Shown piece by piece: positions 8,206 through 16,554 of a stretch of DNA of 25,742 nt. This DNA comes from Clostridia bacterium (GTDB lineage Bacteria; Bacillota_A; Clostridia; Oscillospirales; CAG-272): contig JAFTDQ010000128.1 of the NCBI GenBank assembly GCA_017454075.1, forward strand, positions 1-25,742. The letters are read 5' to 3'. The notes under the pieces are model-generated. The model was not told where the DNA came from. It saw only the letters and a program-made list of their open reading frames with translations, and ran no database searches. The position numbers and the translations under genes are program-made. Every line of letters starts with the position of its first letter. Position 1 is the stretch's first letter.

Positions 8206-9165
8206 TCAGCGCACAGTTCTTACAGACGGGACGGGCGTCGCGTTCAGGATGTCCCCGAGCACGGCCTGAGCCGTCACGCCTTCGAGACGCGACTCGCGTT
8301 TTACGGTTATCCTGTGAGTCACGGCAGGGAGGAACACCGAGGCGACGTCGTCGGGGATGACGTGGCGGCGGCCGTTCATGAAGGCCCTCGCCTGCGCCAT
8401 TTTCGAGACGACGATCGAGGCGCGCGGACTCGCGCCGACCTCGACCCGTCCGTCCGAGCGGGTCGCCGTGACGAGTGAAACGATGTACCTGTATATTCTC
8501 TCGTCAATCCTGAGGAGCGAGACCGCGCGTATGAGGGCGCGCATCTCTTCTTCATTCGACACCGTGTTTACCGACGACAGGGGATTTTCCGTCTTTCTGT
8601 CGGCGACGAGCCTTATTTCATCCTCAAAAGAAGGATATCCGAGCGACATTCTGACCGAAAACCTGTCGAGCTGCGCCTCCGGGAGCGGATACGTCCCGAC
8701 AAATCCGCAGGGGTTCTGCGTCGCTATGACAAAAAACGGATCGGGAAGCTGATAAGCCGTCCCGTCGACCGTGACCTTTCGCTCCTCCATGGCTTCGAGA
8801 AGGGCGGACTGGGTGCGCGGAGCCGCGCGGTTTATCTCGTCGGCGAGGAGAATGTTGCACATCGCGAGCCCTTTGACGAACTCGAACTTTTCGGTGTGCC
8901 TGTTATACATATTGAAGCCCGTAATGTCGGAGGCCGTGACGTCCGGGGTGAACTGAGCCCTGTTGTAGCTCAGCCCGCAGACCTTCGAGAGCGCCTCGGC
9001 GAGCGTCGTCTTTCCCGTTCCGGGAATATCCTCGATAAGCACGTGCCCGCCCGAAAGCAGAGCCGTGAAAAGAAGCTCGATCTCTTTTCTCTTCCCGACT
9101 ATGACCTTTTCGGTCTCGTCGGCCATGGAACACAGTTTTTCGTATCCGAATTCGAATATATCCAT
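8206..9165 (-). CDS. MoxR family AAA+ ATPase
   Basis: A 319-residue cytoplasmic AAA+ ATPase of the MoxR group (AAA_3 with a C-terminal lid), a chaperone-like partner of DUF58 or VWA proteins. Walker A is IPGTGKTT (47-54) after GGHVLIED. Walker B is ILLADEINR, followed by sensor-region ATQNP and the family motif PLPEAQLDRF. A C-terminal VGASPRASI stretch is also typical. The frame is open to a TTG at 9234, but that site has no ribosome site. The ATG at 9163-9165 has AGGAG 8 bases upstream and starts the conserved fold. It is the first gene of the three-gene leftward operon, with a leader of about 100 bases from the promoter at 9273-9301. Confidence 0.93.
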   Translation of the reverse strand: MDIFEFGYEKLCSMADETEKVIVGKRKEIELLFTALLSGGHVLIEDIPGTGKTTLAEALSKVCGLSYNRAQFTPDVTASDITGFNMYNRHTEKFEFVKGLAMCNILLADEINRAAPRTQSALLEAMEERKVTVDGTAYQLPDPFFVIATQNPCGFVGTYPLPEAQLDRFSVRMSLGYPSFEDEIRLVADRKTENPLSSVNTVSNEEEMRALIRAVSLLRIDERIYRYIVSLVTATRSDGRVEVGASPRASIVVSKMAQARAFMNGRRHVIPDDVASVFLPAVTHRITVKRESRLEGVTAQAVLGDILNATPVPSVRTVR

Positions 9166-9173
9166 CGGAATTG

Positions 9174-9178
9174 CTCCT
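9174..9178 (-). promoter_or_regulatory. ribosome-binding site of moxR
   Basis: AGGAG on the leftward strand, 8 bases before the ATG at 9165. It is the reason for choosing this start over the TTG further upstream. Confidence 0.7.
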
Positions 9179-9272
9179 GTCTTTTTTCGGCGCCTGCCGA
9201 TCGTTTTGCCGGAATGTCCGCCCGGTTCGATCAAAAATCGTCCTTGCTCCCACGATGCGCCACGTTTTCGTA

Positions 9273-9301
9273 ATTATATCACACTTTTATCGCGATGTCA
9301 A
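9273..9301 (-). promoter_or_regulatory. perfect sigma-A promoter of the moxR operon
   Basis: On the leftward strand TTGACA (9296-9301), a 17-base spacer and TATAAT (9273-9278) match consensus exactly. TGA directly before the -10 supplies an extended -10 element. The start should be near 9266. The rest of the 303-base gap between moxR and tig (9166-9468) holds only this promoter, the moxR leader and the tig promoter. Confidence 0.88.
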
Positions 9302-9400
9302 CAGTAACGAACGAGAATTGTTTGCCGCTCCGGGACGGCCGCGGGGCGCTCTCGTTTATTATACGAACGGGCGGCGGAAATTCCTTATCGGTTATTTCAC

Positions 9401-9429
9401 TTGACAATCGCGTCTCTTAATGGTATAAT
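9401..9429 (+). promoter_or_regulatory. perfect sigma-A promoter of the tig-clpPX operon
   Basis: TTGACA (9401-9406), a 17-base spacer and TATAAT (9424-9429), with TGG as an extended -10. The expected start is near 9436, about 33 bases before the tig ATG. No heat-shock CIRCE or CtsR-like repeat is visible beside it. Confidence 0.9.
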
Positions 9430-9452
9430 ATTTATTTGACAGTCTATCATCT

Positions 9453-9457
9453 GGAGG
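9453..9457 (+). promoter_or_regulatory. ribosome-binding site of tig
   Basis: GGAGG, 11 bases before the ATG at 9469. An in-frame TTG at 9436 falls on the predicted transcription start and cannot be the initiation codon. Confidence 0.7.
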
Positions 9458-9468
9458 ACGACTATATC

Positions 9469-10791
9469 ATGAGTCTCAAAAGCAACGAAAAAATCAGTTC
9501 AAACACCGCGGAGCTCACTTTCCTTATCGAGAAGGAGCCCTTTGACAAGGCGGTAACGGAAGCATACAAGAAGCAGGCGGCGAAGATAACCGTTCCCGGT
9601 TTCCGCAAAGGCAAGGCGCCGCGCGCCCTCGTCGAGAAAATGTACGGAACGGCTGCGTTCGTCGACGAAGCGATAAATAATCTCCTTCCCGAATACTACG
9701 GGGACGCGGTGAAGGAATCGGGGATCGAGCCCGTCGGAAGACCCGAGTTCGACGTGGTCGAGATCGGCGACGAAGGCGCGCTCCTCAAGGTCACGGTCGC
9801 CGTAAAGCCCGACGTCACTGTAAAGAATTACGTCGGTATCGAGGCCGAAAAGACGATACGTGAGGTCACCGAGGAGGCAGTCAACGACAAGATCGAGCAG
9901 GCGCGTCAGCGCAATTCCCGCGAGATCGACGTCGAAGACAGACCGGCCGAAAAAGGCGACGTCGCGAATATCGACTACGCCGGTTCGGTCGACGGAGTTC
10001 CTTTTGACGGCGGCTCGGCGAAAGGCCACGATCTGAAGATCGGCTCCGGCACCTTCATCCCGGGATTTGAGGATCAGATCATCGGAAAGAACGTCGGCGA
10101 CGAATTCGACGTTAACGTCACCTTCCCGGAAGATTATCACGCCGAAAATCTCAAGGGGAAGGCGGCGGTATTCAAGGTCAGACTGAATTCGCTCAAGGCG
10201 ACCGAGCTCCCCGAGCTCGACGACGAGTTCGCGAAGGACGTTTCGGAGTTCGACACGCTCGACGAATACAAGGCCGACGTGAAGAAACAGATCGCCGAGG
10301 ATTACGACAAGCGCGCGGAGAACGACGTCACCCAGAAGATAATGACCGCGCTCATAGACGACGATCACTTCGAGGCGGACGTCCCCGAGGAAATGTTTGA
10401 AAACGAAGCGGAAAATCAGGTCCGCGACCTCGATTACCGTCTCAGGGGGAGCGGGCTCGATCTCAAGACCTACATGAAATACCTGAACACGGATCTCGAC
10501 GGCCTGAAAGCTCAGTACCGCACGAGCGCCGAGCAGCAGGTAAAGACCCGCCTCGCGCTCGAACAGATAGCGAAGAACGAGAACATCACGGTGACCGACG
10601 AGGACATCGACGCCGAGCTCAGGCGGATCGCCGAGGCCTATAACATGGATCCCGAAGAGGTCAGCGGACAGGTCTCGCGCGAGATGGTCGCCGACGACCT
10701 CAAGGTCGGAAAGGCGTCCGAATTTGTCAGAAAATCCGCTAAAATAACCGAAAAGCCCGAAGAGCCCGCGGAAAAGTCAGAGAAGGAATGA
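9469..10791 (+). CDS. tig: trigger factor, ribosome-associated chaperone
   Basis: A ribosome-bound chaperone and peptidyl-prolyl isomerase that meets nascent chains. The 440 residues match the family. The N-terminal ribosome-binding domain carries the signature PGFRKGKAPR. The FKBP-type PPIase domain follows (GDVANIDYAGSVDGVPFDGGSA, IGSGTFIPGFEDQIIGKNVG). The long helical C-terminal domain ends in a Glu/Lys-rich tail (KPEEPAEKSEKE). It leads the rightward operon from a perfect promoter. The classic tig-clpP-clpX order is kept, with one extra gene between tig and clpP. Confidence 0.97.
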   Translation: MSLKSNEKISSNTAELTFLIEKEPFDKAVTEAYKKQAAKITVPGFRKGKAPRALVEKMYGTAAFVDEAINNLLPEYYGDAVKESGIEPVGRPEFDVVEIGDEGALLKVTVAVKPDVTVKNYVGIEAEKTIREVTEEAVNDKIEQARQRNSREIDVEDRPAEKGDVANIDYAGSVDGVPFDGGSAKGHDLKIGSGTFIPGFEDQIIGKNVGDEFDVNVTFPEDYHAENLKGKAAVFKVRLNSLKATELPELDDEFAKDVSEFDTLDEYKADVKKQIAEDYDKRAENDVTQKIMTALIDDDHFEADVPEEMFENEAENQVRDLDYRLRGSGLDLKTYMKYLNTDLDGLKAQYRTSAEQQVKTRLALEQIAKNENITVTDEDIDAELRRIAEAYNMDPEEVSGQVSREMVADDLKVGKASEFVRKSAKITEKPEEPAEKSEKE

Positions 10792-10792
10792 T

Positions 10793-11455
10793 ATGGAACT
10801 CAGGGGTAAAAAGATCAATTTTCTCGGCGACTCGATAACCGAAGGGACCGGCACGTCGTCTCCCGAGCACATTTATCTGAACGTCCTCGCGAAAAACGCC
10901 GGGCTTGCCGAAGCGAGAAATTACGGGATAGGCGGAACGCGTTTCGCAAAACAGACAACTCCGTCCGAATGGGCGATCTTCGACAGGGATTTCTGTCTGA
11001 GAGTCGAGGAGATGGATCCCGACGCGGACGTCGTCGTCGTCTTCGGAGGCACGAACGATTACGGTCACGGCGACGCCCCCTTCGGCTCGCCCGAAGACAC
11101 CACTCCGGACACCTTCTGCGGCGCCTGCGACTATCTGTTCCGCAGGCTCATCGAAAGGTTCCCCCGGGCGGAGATCGTCGTAATGACCCCGCTCCACAGG
11201 CTTAACGAGGAGCGTACGAACGGCGCTGACGGCAACAAGAAATTTCATACCGGAAACCTCAAGAGATACGTCGACGCGATAAAAGCTGCGGCAGAAAAGT
11301 ATTCCCTCCCGGTTCTCGACCTTTACGGGACGTTGGGCATACAGCCCTCCGTAAAGGTGCATCAGGATCTTTATATGCCGGACGGTCTCCATCCGAGCGA
11401 CGCAGGCAACGCAAAAATCGCCGCCCGGCTCGAAAGCTTTCTGAAAAATCTATAA
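10793..11455 (+). CDS. SGNH/GDSL-family hydrolase
   Basis: A 220-residue SGNH-fold esterase or lipase. Block I is FLGDSITEG with the nucleophile serine. NYGIGG gives the oxyanion glycine, GGTNDYG the block III Asn, and PDGLHPSDAG the catalytic Asp-x-x-His. No signal peptide is visible, so it should act in the cytoplasm. Known relatives deacylate sugars, lipids or peptidoglycan; the substrate here is unknown. It starts one base after the tig stop, with AAGGA immediately upstream, and 24 bases separate it from clpP. It is therefore surely co-transcribed with them, an uncommon insertion in this operon. Confidence 0.92.
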   Translation: MELRGKKINFLGDSITEGTGTSSPEHIYLNVLAKNAGLAEARNYGIGGTRFAKQTTPSEWAIFDRDFCLRVEEMDPDADVVVVFGGTNDYGHGDAPFGSPEDTTPDTFCGACDYLFRRLIERFPRAEIVVMTPLHRLNEERTNGADGNKKFHTGNLKRYVDAIKAAAEKYSLPVLDLYGTLGIQPSVKVHQDLYMPDGLHPSDAGNAKIAARLESFLKNL

Positions 11456-11479
11456 GGACAACAAGGAGAAGACAGGACA

Positions 11480-12061
11480 ATGCCTTACATCCCATACGTC
11501 ATAGAACAGAGCGGAAACGTTGAGCGCTCTTACGATATTTATTCACGGCTTCTGAACGACAGGATCATATTCCTGTCCGACGAGGTCAACGATCTCACGG
11601 CCTCGCTCGTCGTGGCTCAGCTCCTTTATCTCGAATCGCAGGATCCCGAGAAGGACGTAAATCTTTACATAAACAGTCCGGGCGGCTCGATAACCTCCGG
11701 AATGGCGATCTACGACACGATGAACTACATCAAGTGCGACGTGTCGACGATCTGCGTCGGAATGGCGGCGAGCATGGGCGCCTTCCTGCTCTCGGCAGGG
11801 GCGAAGGGCAAGCGCATCGCGCTGCCGAACAGCGAGATCATGATCCATCAGCCCCTCGGAGGAATGCAGGGACAGGCGACGGATATAAAGATCCACGCCG
11901 ACCGCATTATCCGTATCAGGGAAAAGCTCAACCGCATCCTTTCCGAAAATACAGGGAAGCCCTATGAGACTATCTGCACCGACACCGAGCGCGACAACTT
12001 CATGACGGCGGAAGAGGCGCTTTCGTACGGCCTTATCGACAAGGTCATGGACAGGAGATAA
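11480..12061 (+). CDS. clpP: ATP-dependent Clp protease proteolytic subunit
   Basis: A serine protease that forms the 14-mer chamber of ClpXP. The 193 residues are standard. The catalytic triad is S98 ([10 protein letters not shown]), H123 (IMIHQPLGG) and D172 (TERDNFM), at canonical positions. The N-terminal loop [21 protein letters not shown] contacts the unfoldase. It lies 25 bases upstream of clpX. Other Clp ATPases would be encoded elsewhere. Confidence 0.98.
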   Translation: MPYIPYVIEQSGNVERSYDIYSRLLNDRIIFLSDEVNDLTASLVVAQLLYLESQDPEKDVNLYINSPGGSITSGMAIYDTMNYIKCDVSTICVGMAASMGAFLLSAGAKGKRIALPNSEIMIHQPLGGMQGQATDIKIHADRIIRIREKLNRILSENTGKPYETICTDTERDNFMTAEEALSYGLIDKVMDRR

Positions 12062-12086
12062 ACCGGAAAAGGGCTTCTTATAAGAT

Positions 12087-13331
12087 ATGTCAGATAAAAA
12101 CGACAAGCGCGAAAGCGTCGAGATGTGCGTTTTCTGCGGCAGATACTCTTCCGACGTGAACGTTTTCATTCCTTCGGGGATAGACGCGGGCGGCGTCTCG
12201 CTCGGGATATGCGACGACTGCGTCAATACCTGCCGGAGATATCTCGCGATAAACGGCGCCGATGAACCGGAGGGAGCCGAGGATCCGTCCGGCGGAGGTC
12301 TTTCGCTTGATACTCTCCCGAAGCCGGTCAGGATGAAGGAGATGCTCGACGAGTACGTCGTCGGTCAGGACGACGCCAAAAAGGCCCTCTGCGTGGCGGT
12401 CTACAACCACTACAAGAGACTGCTCCAGAAAAAAGAAGAAAAAGACAGCGTCGAGATACAGAAAAGCAACATCCTCTTAATCGGTCCGACGGGCACGGGA
12501 AAGACCTTCCTCGCGCAGACGCTCGCGAAAATGCTCGACGTTCCCTTCGCCATAGCCGACGCGACGACGCTAACCGAGGCGGGCTACGTCGGTGAAGACG
12601 TCGAAAACATCCTTTTAAAGCTTGTTCAGGCCGCGGATTTCGCCGTGCGCAAGGCCGAAAAAGGAATTATTTACATAGACGAGATCGACAAGATTGCGAG
12701 AAGGAGCGAAAACCGTTCCATCACCCGCGACGTATCGGGCGAAGGAGTTCAGCAGGCGCTGCTGAAGATCCTTGAAGGGACCGTCTCGAACGTTCCTCCC
12801 CACGGCGGGAGAAAGCACCCCGGACAGGAGTTCATTCCCGTCAACACCGAAAACATCCTCTTCATATGCGGCGGCTCCTTCGAGGGTCTCGACAAAATAA
12901 TCGAAAAGAGGGTGAACGGCAGGAAGTTCATCGGCTTCGGCGGGGACGTCGAAACCAGAAAGGAAGAACGCCCGCTCGACAACGTGACCCCTCACGACGT
13001 GATCAAGTTCGGGATGATACCCGAGCTCACCGGACGTCTTCCCGTCATCGTCGGGCTTGACGAGCTCGGAAGGGACGATCTTATCCGTATCCTCACCGAA
13101 CCGAAAAACGCCATAATAAAACAGTACAAAAAGCTGTTTGAAATGGACGGGATAGCGCTCCGGTTCAGAAAAGACGCGCTCGAGGCGATCGCCGACAAGG
13201 CGCTCGAGCTGAAAACCGGCGCCCGCGGGCTGAGAGCCATCGTCGAGGCGACCCTCAAGGACTTCATGTTCCTGTCGCCGTCCGATCCCGATAAAAAGAC
13301 GATAACCATAAAGGCCGCCGACGTAAAATAA
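12087..13331 (+). CDS. clpX: ATP-dependent Clp protease ATP-binding subunit ClpX
   Basis: An AAA+ unfoldase that recognises, unfolds and feeds substrates to ClpP. The 414 residues are normal. The N-terminal zinc-binding domain has C14, C17, C42 and C45. The AAA+ core has Walker A GPTGTGKT, pore loop GYVG in [13 protein letters not shown], Walker [12 protein letters not shown], and the ClpP-docking IGF loop in [15 protein letters not shown]. The C-terminal lid has [11 protein letters not shown]. The ribosome site is weak (AAAAGGG about 16 bases before the ATG), so translation may depend partly on clpP. Confidence 0.98.
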   Translation: MSDKNDKRESVEMCVFCGRYSSDVNVFIPSGIDAGGVSLGICDDCVNTCRRYLAINGADEPEGAEDPSGGGLSLDTLPKPVRMKEMLDEYVVGQDDAKKALCVAVYNHYKRLLQKKEEKDSVEIQKSNILLIGPTGTGKTFLAQTLAKMLDVPFAIADATTLTEAGYVGEDVENILLKLVQAADFAVRKAEKGIIYIDEIDKIARRSENRSITRDVSGEGVQQALLKILEGTVSNVPPHGGRKHPGQEFIPVNTENILFICGGSFEGLDKIIEKRVNGRKFIGFGGDVETRKEERPLDNVTPHDVIKFGMIPELTGRLPVIVGLDELGRDDLIRILTEPKNAIIKQYKKLFEMDGIALRFRKDALEAIADKALELKTGARGLRAIVEATLKDFMFLSPSDPDKKTITIKAADVK

Positions 13332-13342
13332 GCGGAGATCAA

Positions 13343-15475
13343 ATGGACAGTCAGGCGAAAGCAAGAAAAGCGAGAAACGCGGGGCTGAGACCCGACACCG
13401 TCGCGATGAAACGTGAGAAACCTCTGGTCGACCTCCTTTTCACCCCGGTCTGGTTCATCGCGGCAACAGCATATTCGGAACTGTTTTTCCATCTGCTCGT
13501 TCTTCAGAACGGCTATTTTTCCTATACCCTGCTGATGGCGGTCCCCTTCTCGATCCTCATCGGTACGGTCTGCGACCTTTTCAGAGAGGATATCGCGAGA
13601 AAGCTCAGATATATAATCACGGCGCTCATATTCGTGCTGTTTTCCACGCAGATCGTGTATCATCACATTTTCAGCGACTTTATGTCCTGGAGTCTCGCGG
13701 GGCTAGCCGGCAACGTCGTTCAGAACTTCCTCGGCTCGGCCTTCATCGGAATATTCGAGTCGCTGCCGAATATAATCGTGATGGCCGTGCCGCTCATCGC
13801 GCTTCCCTTCGCTCACAGGTTTTTCAAACCTTGGAACAGGTTCGCGTGGAAAAAGAGCGTGCTCTGGGCATGCGTTTTCGCGGTCTGTCAGATCCTTCTC
13901 CTCCTCATCCTTCCGATAGGCGGGAAGGCGCCGCATTCCGCGTACGATCTGTACTACGACAACTGGGATCTTGAGCTCGGAATGAACAAGCTCGGGGTCG
14001 TTTCGTCGACCCTCATCGACCTGAAAAAAACGATTTTCGGAGCGGACGAGCCGGCTTCTCAGGGAAATCTCCCCGTCGTCGTATCGATCCCCGTAGGGGA
14101 AGAGGACACAAAAAAGCCGCCGGAGGGCACCGTCGGGACCGTCACGGGTGACGAACCGGGACCGGTCGACGACAATCCCTTCAACACCATCCGGGGGCTT
14201 GACTTCGCCGCGCTTTCAAAATCCGCGGGAACCGAGGAGCTCAGAAAGATCTTCGAATATCTTTCGGCCGTTTCCCCGACGAAAAAGAACGAATATACCG
14301 GGCTTTTCAAAGGATACAACCTGATAATGGTATGCGCCGAGTCTTTTTCGCCGATGGGAATAGAGGAATCGGTGACCCCGACGCTGTATAAGCTCGCGAA
14401 CTCGGGATTTGTGTTCTCGAACTACTGGACGAGCTATCCGTCGGTGACGACGAACGGCGAGTACTCGTTCCTCACGGGGCTTTATCCCGATCTTTCAAAG
14501 CCGAAAAAAGACGGAACGTTCCTCTACACCTATGAAAATCACAATACGATGAACATGACCATCGCGTCGTGGTTCAAGGCGCAGGGCGCGCTGACGCTCG
14601 CATACCATCCCCACACCGGAACGTATTACAGCAGAAACCTCACTCATCCGAATCTCGGATACACGTTCAAGGCAAAAGAAGACTATCCCGCGCTTACCGG
14701 CTGGCCGGAATCGGACCTCGTCCTCGCGCAGGAATGCTCGTCCGACTTTATCGGGAAAAATCAGCGCTTCCTCGTTTATATAATGTCGGTGAGCGGTCAC
14801 CACAACTACAAGTTCGGCGGGGTCAACGACATTGCAGACAAGAACAAATCGGTCGTTTCCGGTCTTGACATGGAAGAAAACGCGAAGGCCTACGTCGCCT
14901 GCAACGTCGAGCTCGACCGCATGCTCGGATATCTCATCGGCGAACTTGAAAAATCCGGGCAGCTCGACCGGACCGTGATATGTCTGTCGACCGACCATTA
15001 TCCGTACGGGCTCTCGGACGCCGAGTACGCCCGGCTTCTCGGATACAAAAGCGCGTCGAGCATGAAATACGACCGCATGGAGAGATACGCGAGCACGCTG
15101 ATCCTCTGGAACTCGGCGATGGACACCGTAAAGATCGACAAGCCGTGCTGCACGGTCGATGTCCTCCCCACCCTTTTAAACCTTTTCGGCTTCGAATTCG
15201 ATTCGCGGCTCTATTCGGGACAGGACGTGCTCTCGGACAGCTACGGTCTCGCCATGCTTAACAATCAGAGCTTTATCACTGACAAAATAGCGTACAACAG
15301 CAGATACGGAAAGACCTACCGCATAGACAAGAACTGGACCATGCCGGAGGGCTATCTCGACGCGTTCATCCAGACGGTCAGCAACCGTTTCGCGATCGCC
15401 TCGAGCGCCGTAAATATAGACTTTTACAAATATCTGCCGCAGGATATCATAGCGGAAGCGCAGGCAAAACAATGA
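13343..15475 (+). CDS. LtaS-like lipoteichoic acid synthase / sulfatase-family membrane protein
   Basis: A 710-residue member of the LtaS group, which transfers glycerol phosphate from phosphatidylglycerol to build teichoic-acid-like polymers outside the membrane. The N-terminal 200 residues have about five membrane helices. An acidic/Pro-rich linker follows, then a sulfatase-fold extracellular domain. Active-site equivalents visible are E333 (MVCAESF), the nucleophile Thr at T369/T370 (SVTTNGEYSFLTGLYP), and D551-H552 (STDHYP). It lies 11 bases after clpX with CGGAGA upstream, and its stop overlaps the next gene by ATGA. Relatives modify membrane glycans or lipids with phosphoglycerol or phosphoethanolamine, so lipoteichoic acid synthesis itself is inferred. 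Confidence 0.88.
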   Translation: MDSQAKARKARNAGLRPDTVAMKREKPLVDLLFTPVWFIAATAYSELFFHLLVLQNGYFSYTLLMAVPFSILIGTVCDLFREDIARKLRYIITALIFVLFSTQIVYHHIFSDFMSWSLAGLAGNVVQNFLGSAFIGIFESLPNIIVMAVPLIALPFAHRFFKPWNRFAWKKSVLWACVFAVCQILLLLILPIGGKAPHSAYDLYYDNWDLELGMNKLGVVSSTLIDLKKTIFGADEPASQGNLPVVVSIPVGEEDTKKPPEGTVGTVTGDEPGPVDDNPFNTIRGLDFAALSKSAGTEELRKIFEYLSAVSPTKKNEYTGLFKGYNLIMVCAESFSPMGIEESVTPTLYKLANSGFVFSNYWTSYPSVTTNGEYSFLTGLYPDLSKPKKDGTFLYTYENHNTMNMTIASWFKAQGALTLAYHPHTGTYYSRNLTHPNLGYTFKAKEDYPALTGWPESDLVLAQECSSDFIGKNQRFLVYIMSVSGHHNYKFGGVNDIADKNKSVVSGLDMEENAKAYVACNVELDRMLGYLIGELEKSGQLDRTVICLSTDHYPYGLSDAEYARLLGYKSASSMKYDRMERYASTLILWNSAMDTVKIDKPCCTVDVLPTLLNLFGFEFDSRLYSGQDVLSDSYGLAMLNNQSFITDKIAYNSRYGKTYRIDKNWTMPEGYLDAFIQTVSNRFAIASSAVNIDFYKYLPQDIIAEAQAKQ

Positions 15476-16554
15476 AAAACATTTATGACGTTGTGATAAT
15501 CGGCGCCGGGCCGGGCGGTGCTTTCGCCGCAAAGCGCCTCAGGGATCACGGCTTTGACGGCTCGGTGCTTCTCGTTGACGGGAGTTTCGGACGGGGCAAG
15601 ACGTGCGGGGGACTTCTCTCCCCCGACGCGCAGAGACTCCTCGCCTCATACGGGCTGACTCTCCCGAATCCGGTCCTTTCCGATCCGCAGATCTTCGCCG
15701 TCGAAACGGCGGATTTAAAAAGCGGCGACAGACGTCTTTATCAGCGCTCGTATCTCAATATGGACCGGCGCAGATTTGACGACTGGATGAATTCGATGGT
15801 ACCCGACTCGGTCGACAGGGCCGACGCGCGGTGCGTAGACATCGGAAGATCGGACGACGGATTTTACGTTATCCTCATGTCGGGCGGAGTAAAAAGCACG
15901 GTGCGCGCCGGCCGCGTCGTCGGCGCCGACGGGGGCGGCTCCGTCGTTCGAAGAAAACTGTTCCCCGAAAAAAGGCGCATCACGAAATACGTTTCCATAC
16001 AGCAGCATTTCGAGGGCGCCTCAGGCGTTTTCCCGCCCTACGCCTGCATTTTCGATCCGGTCACGAGCGACAGCTGCTCGTGGCTGATACTTAAAGACGG
16101 GAAAACGATTTTCGGCGGCGCGTTCCCGAAACGCGGATGCCGCGCGGCCTTTGAAAAACAGAAAAAACGTCTCTGCGAATTCTACGGAGCTGCGCTCGGA
16201 CGGCCTGTGCTTACCGAGGCCTGCCTCCTCTGCAGTCCGAGACGCGCCGGCGATATCATAACCGGTAAAGACGGCGCGTATCTCATCGGCGAAGCGGCCG
16301 GATTTATCAGTCCGAGCTCTTTTGAGGGCATCAGCTGCGCCATATTCAGCGCCGACTCCCTGGCCCTCGCTCTGTCCCGCGGGGGAGACAATGAAAAAAT
16401 AAGCCGGACCTACGCCTCGCTTACCTCTTCCCTTAAGCGGAAGATCACTCTCAAAACGGCGAAGCGCGGCGTGCTCTTCTCACCTTTTCTGAGAGGAATA
16501 ATAATGAAAAGCGGAATAACGTCCGTGAGCCCGAAAGGAGACGAAAGGTCTTGA
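15472..16554 (+). CDS. FAD-dependent oxidoreductase, geranylgeranyl-reductase-like
   Basis: A 360-residue flavoprotein. The N-terminal Rossmann motif IIGAGPGGAFAAKRL binds the ADP part of FAD. KTCGGLLSPDA is a family-typical active-site-side segment, and GADGGGSVVRR gives the second FAD contact. GEAAGFISPSSFEGISCAI is the GD/EAAG motif near the flavin. This pattern places it with geranylgeranyl reductase and related p-hydroxybenzoate-hydroxylase-fold enzymes. Those with known roles saturate isoprenoid chains, but many bacterial members are uncharacterised. It overlaps the LtaS-like gene by ATGA and the CPBP protease gene by TTGA, so the three are tightly co-translated. No membrane helix is visible. 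Confidence 0.82.
   Translation: MKNIYDVVIIGAGPGGAFAAKRLRDHGFDGSVLLVDGSFGRGKTCGGLLSPDAQRLLASYGLTLPNPVLSDPQIFAVETADLKSGDRRLYQRSYLNMDRRRFDDWMNSMVPDSVDRADARCVDIGRSDDGFYVILMSGGVKSTVRAGRVVGADGGGSVVRRKLFPEKRRITKYVSIQQHFEGASGVFPPYACIFDPVTSDSCSWLILKDGKTIFGGAFPKRGCRAAFEKQKKRLCEFYGAALGRPVLTEACLLCSPRRAGDIITGKDGAYLIGEAAGFISPSSFEGISCAIFSADSLALALSRGGDNEKISRTYASLTSSLKRKITLKTAKRGVLFSPFLRGIIMKSGITSVSPKGDERS
16535..16540 (+). promoter_or_regulatory. ribosome-binding site supporting a TTG start
   Basis: AAGGAG ends 10 bases before the TTG at 16551 but 28 bases before the next in-frame ATG at 16569. The TTG is therefore the better start for the CPBP protease gene. Confidence 0.65.

Noticed and set aside
9166..9272. 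Riboswitch or T-box in the 100-base moxR leader
   Set aside because: Only weak, unconvincing complementarity is visible, with no terminator/antiterminator pair and no recognisable aptamer motif.
9499..10368. Long open frame antisense to tig (289 codons)
   Set aside because: It lies wholly within a certain gene. Antisense open frames are expected in GC-rich coding DNA, and no ribosome site or recognisable protein supports it.
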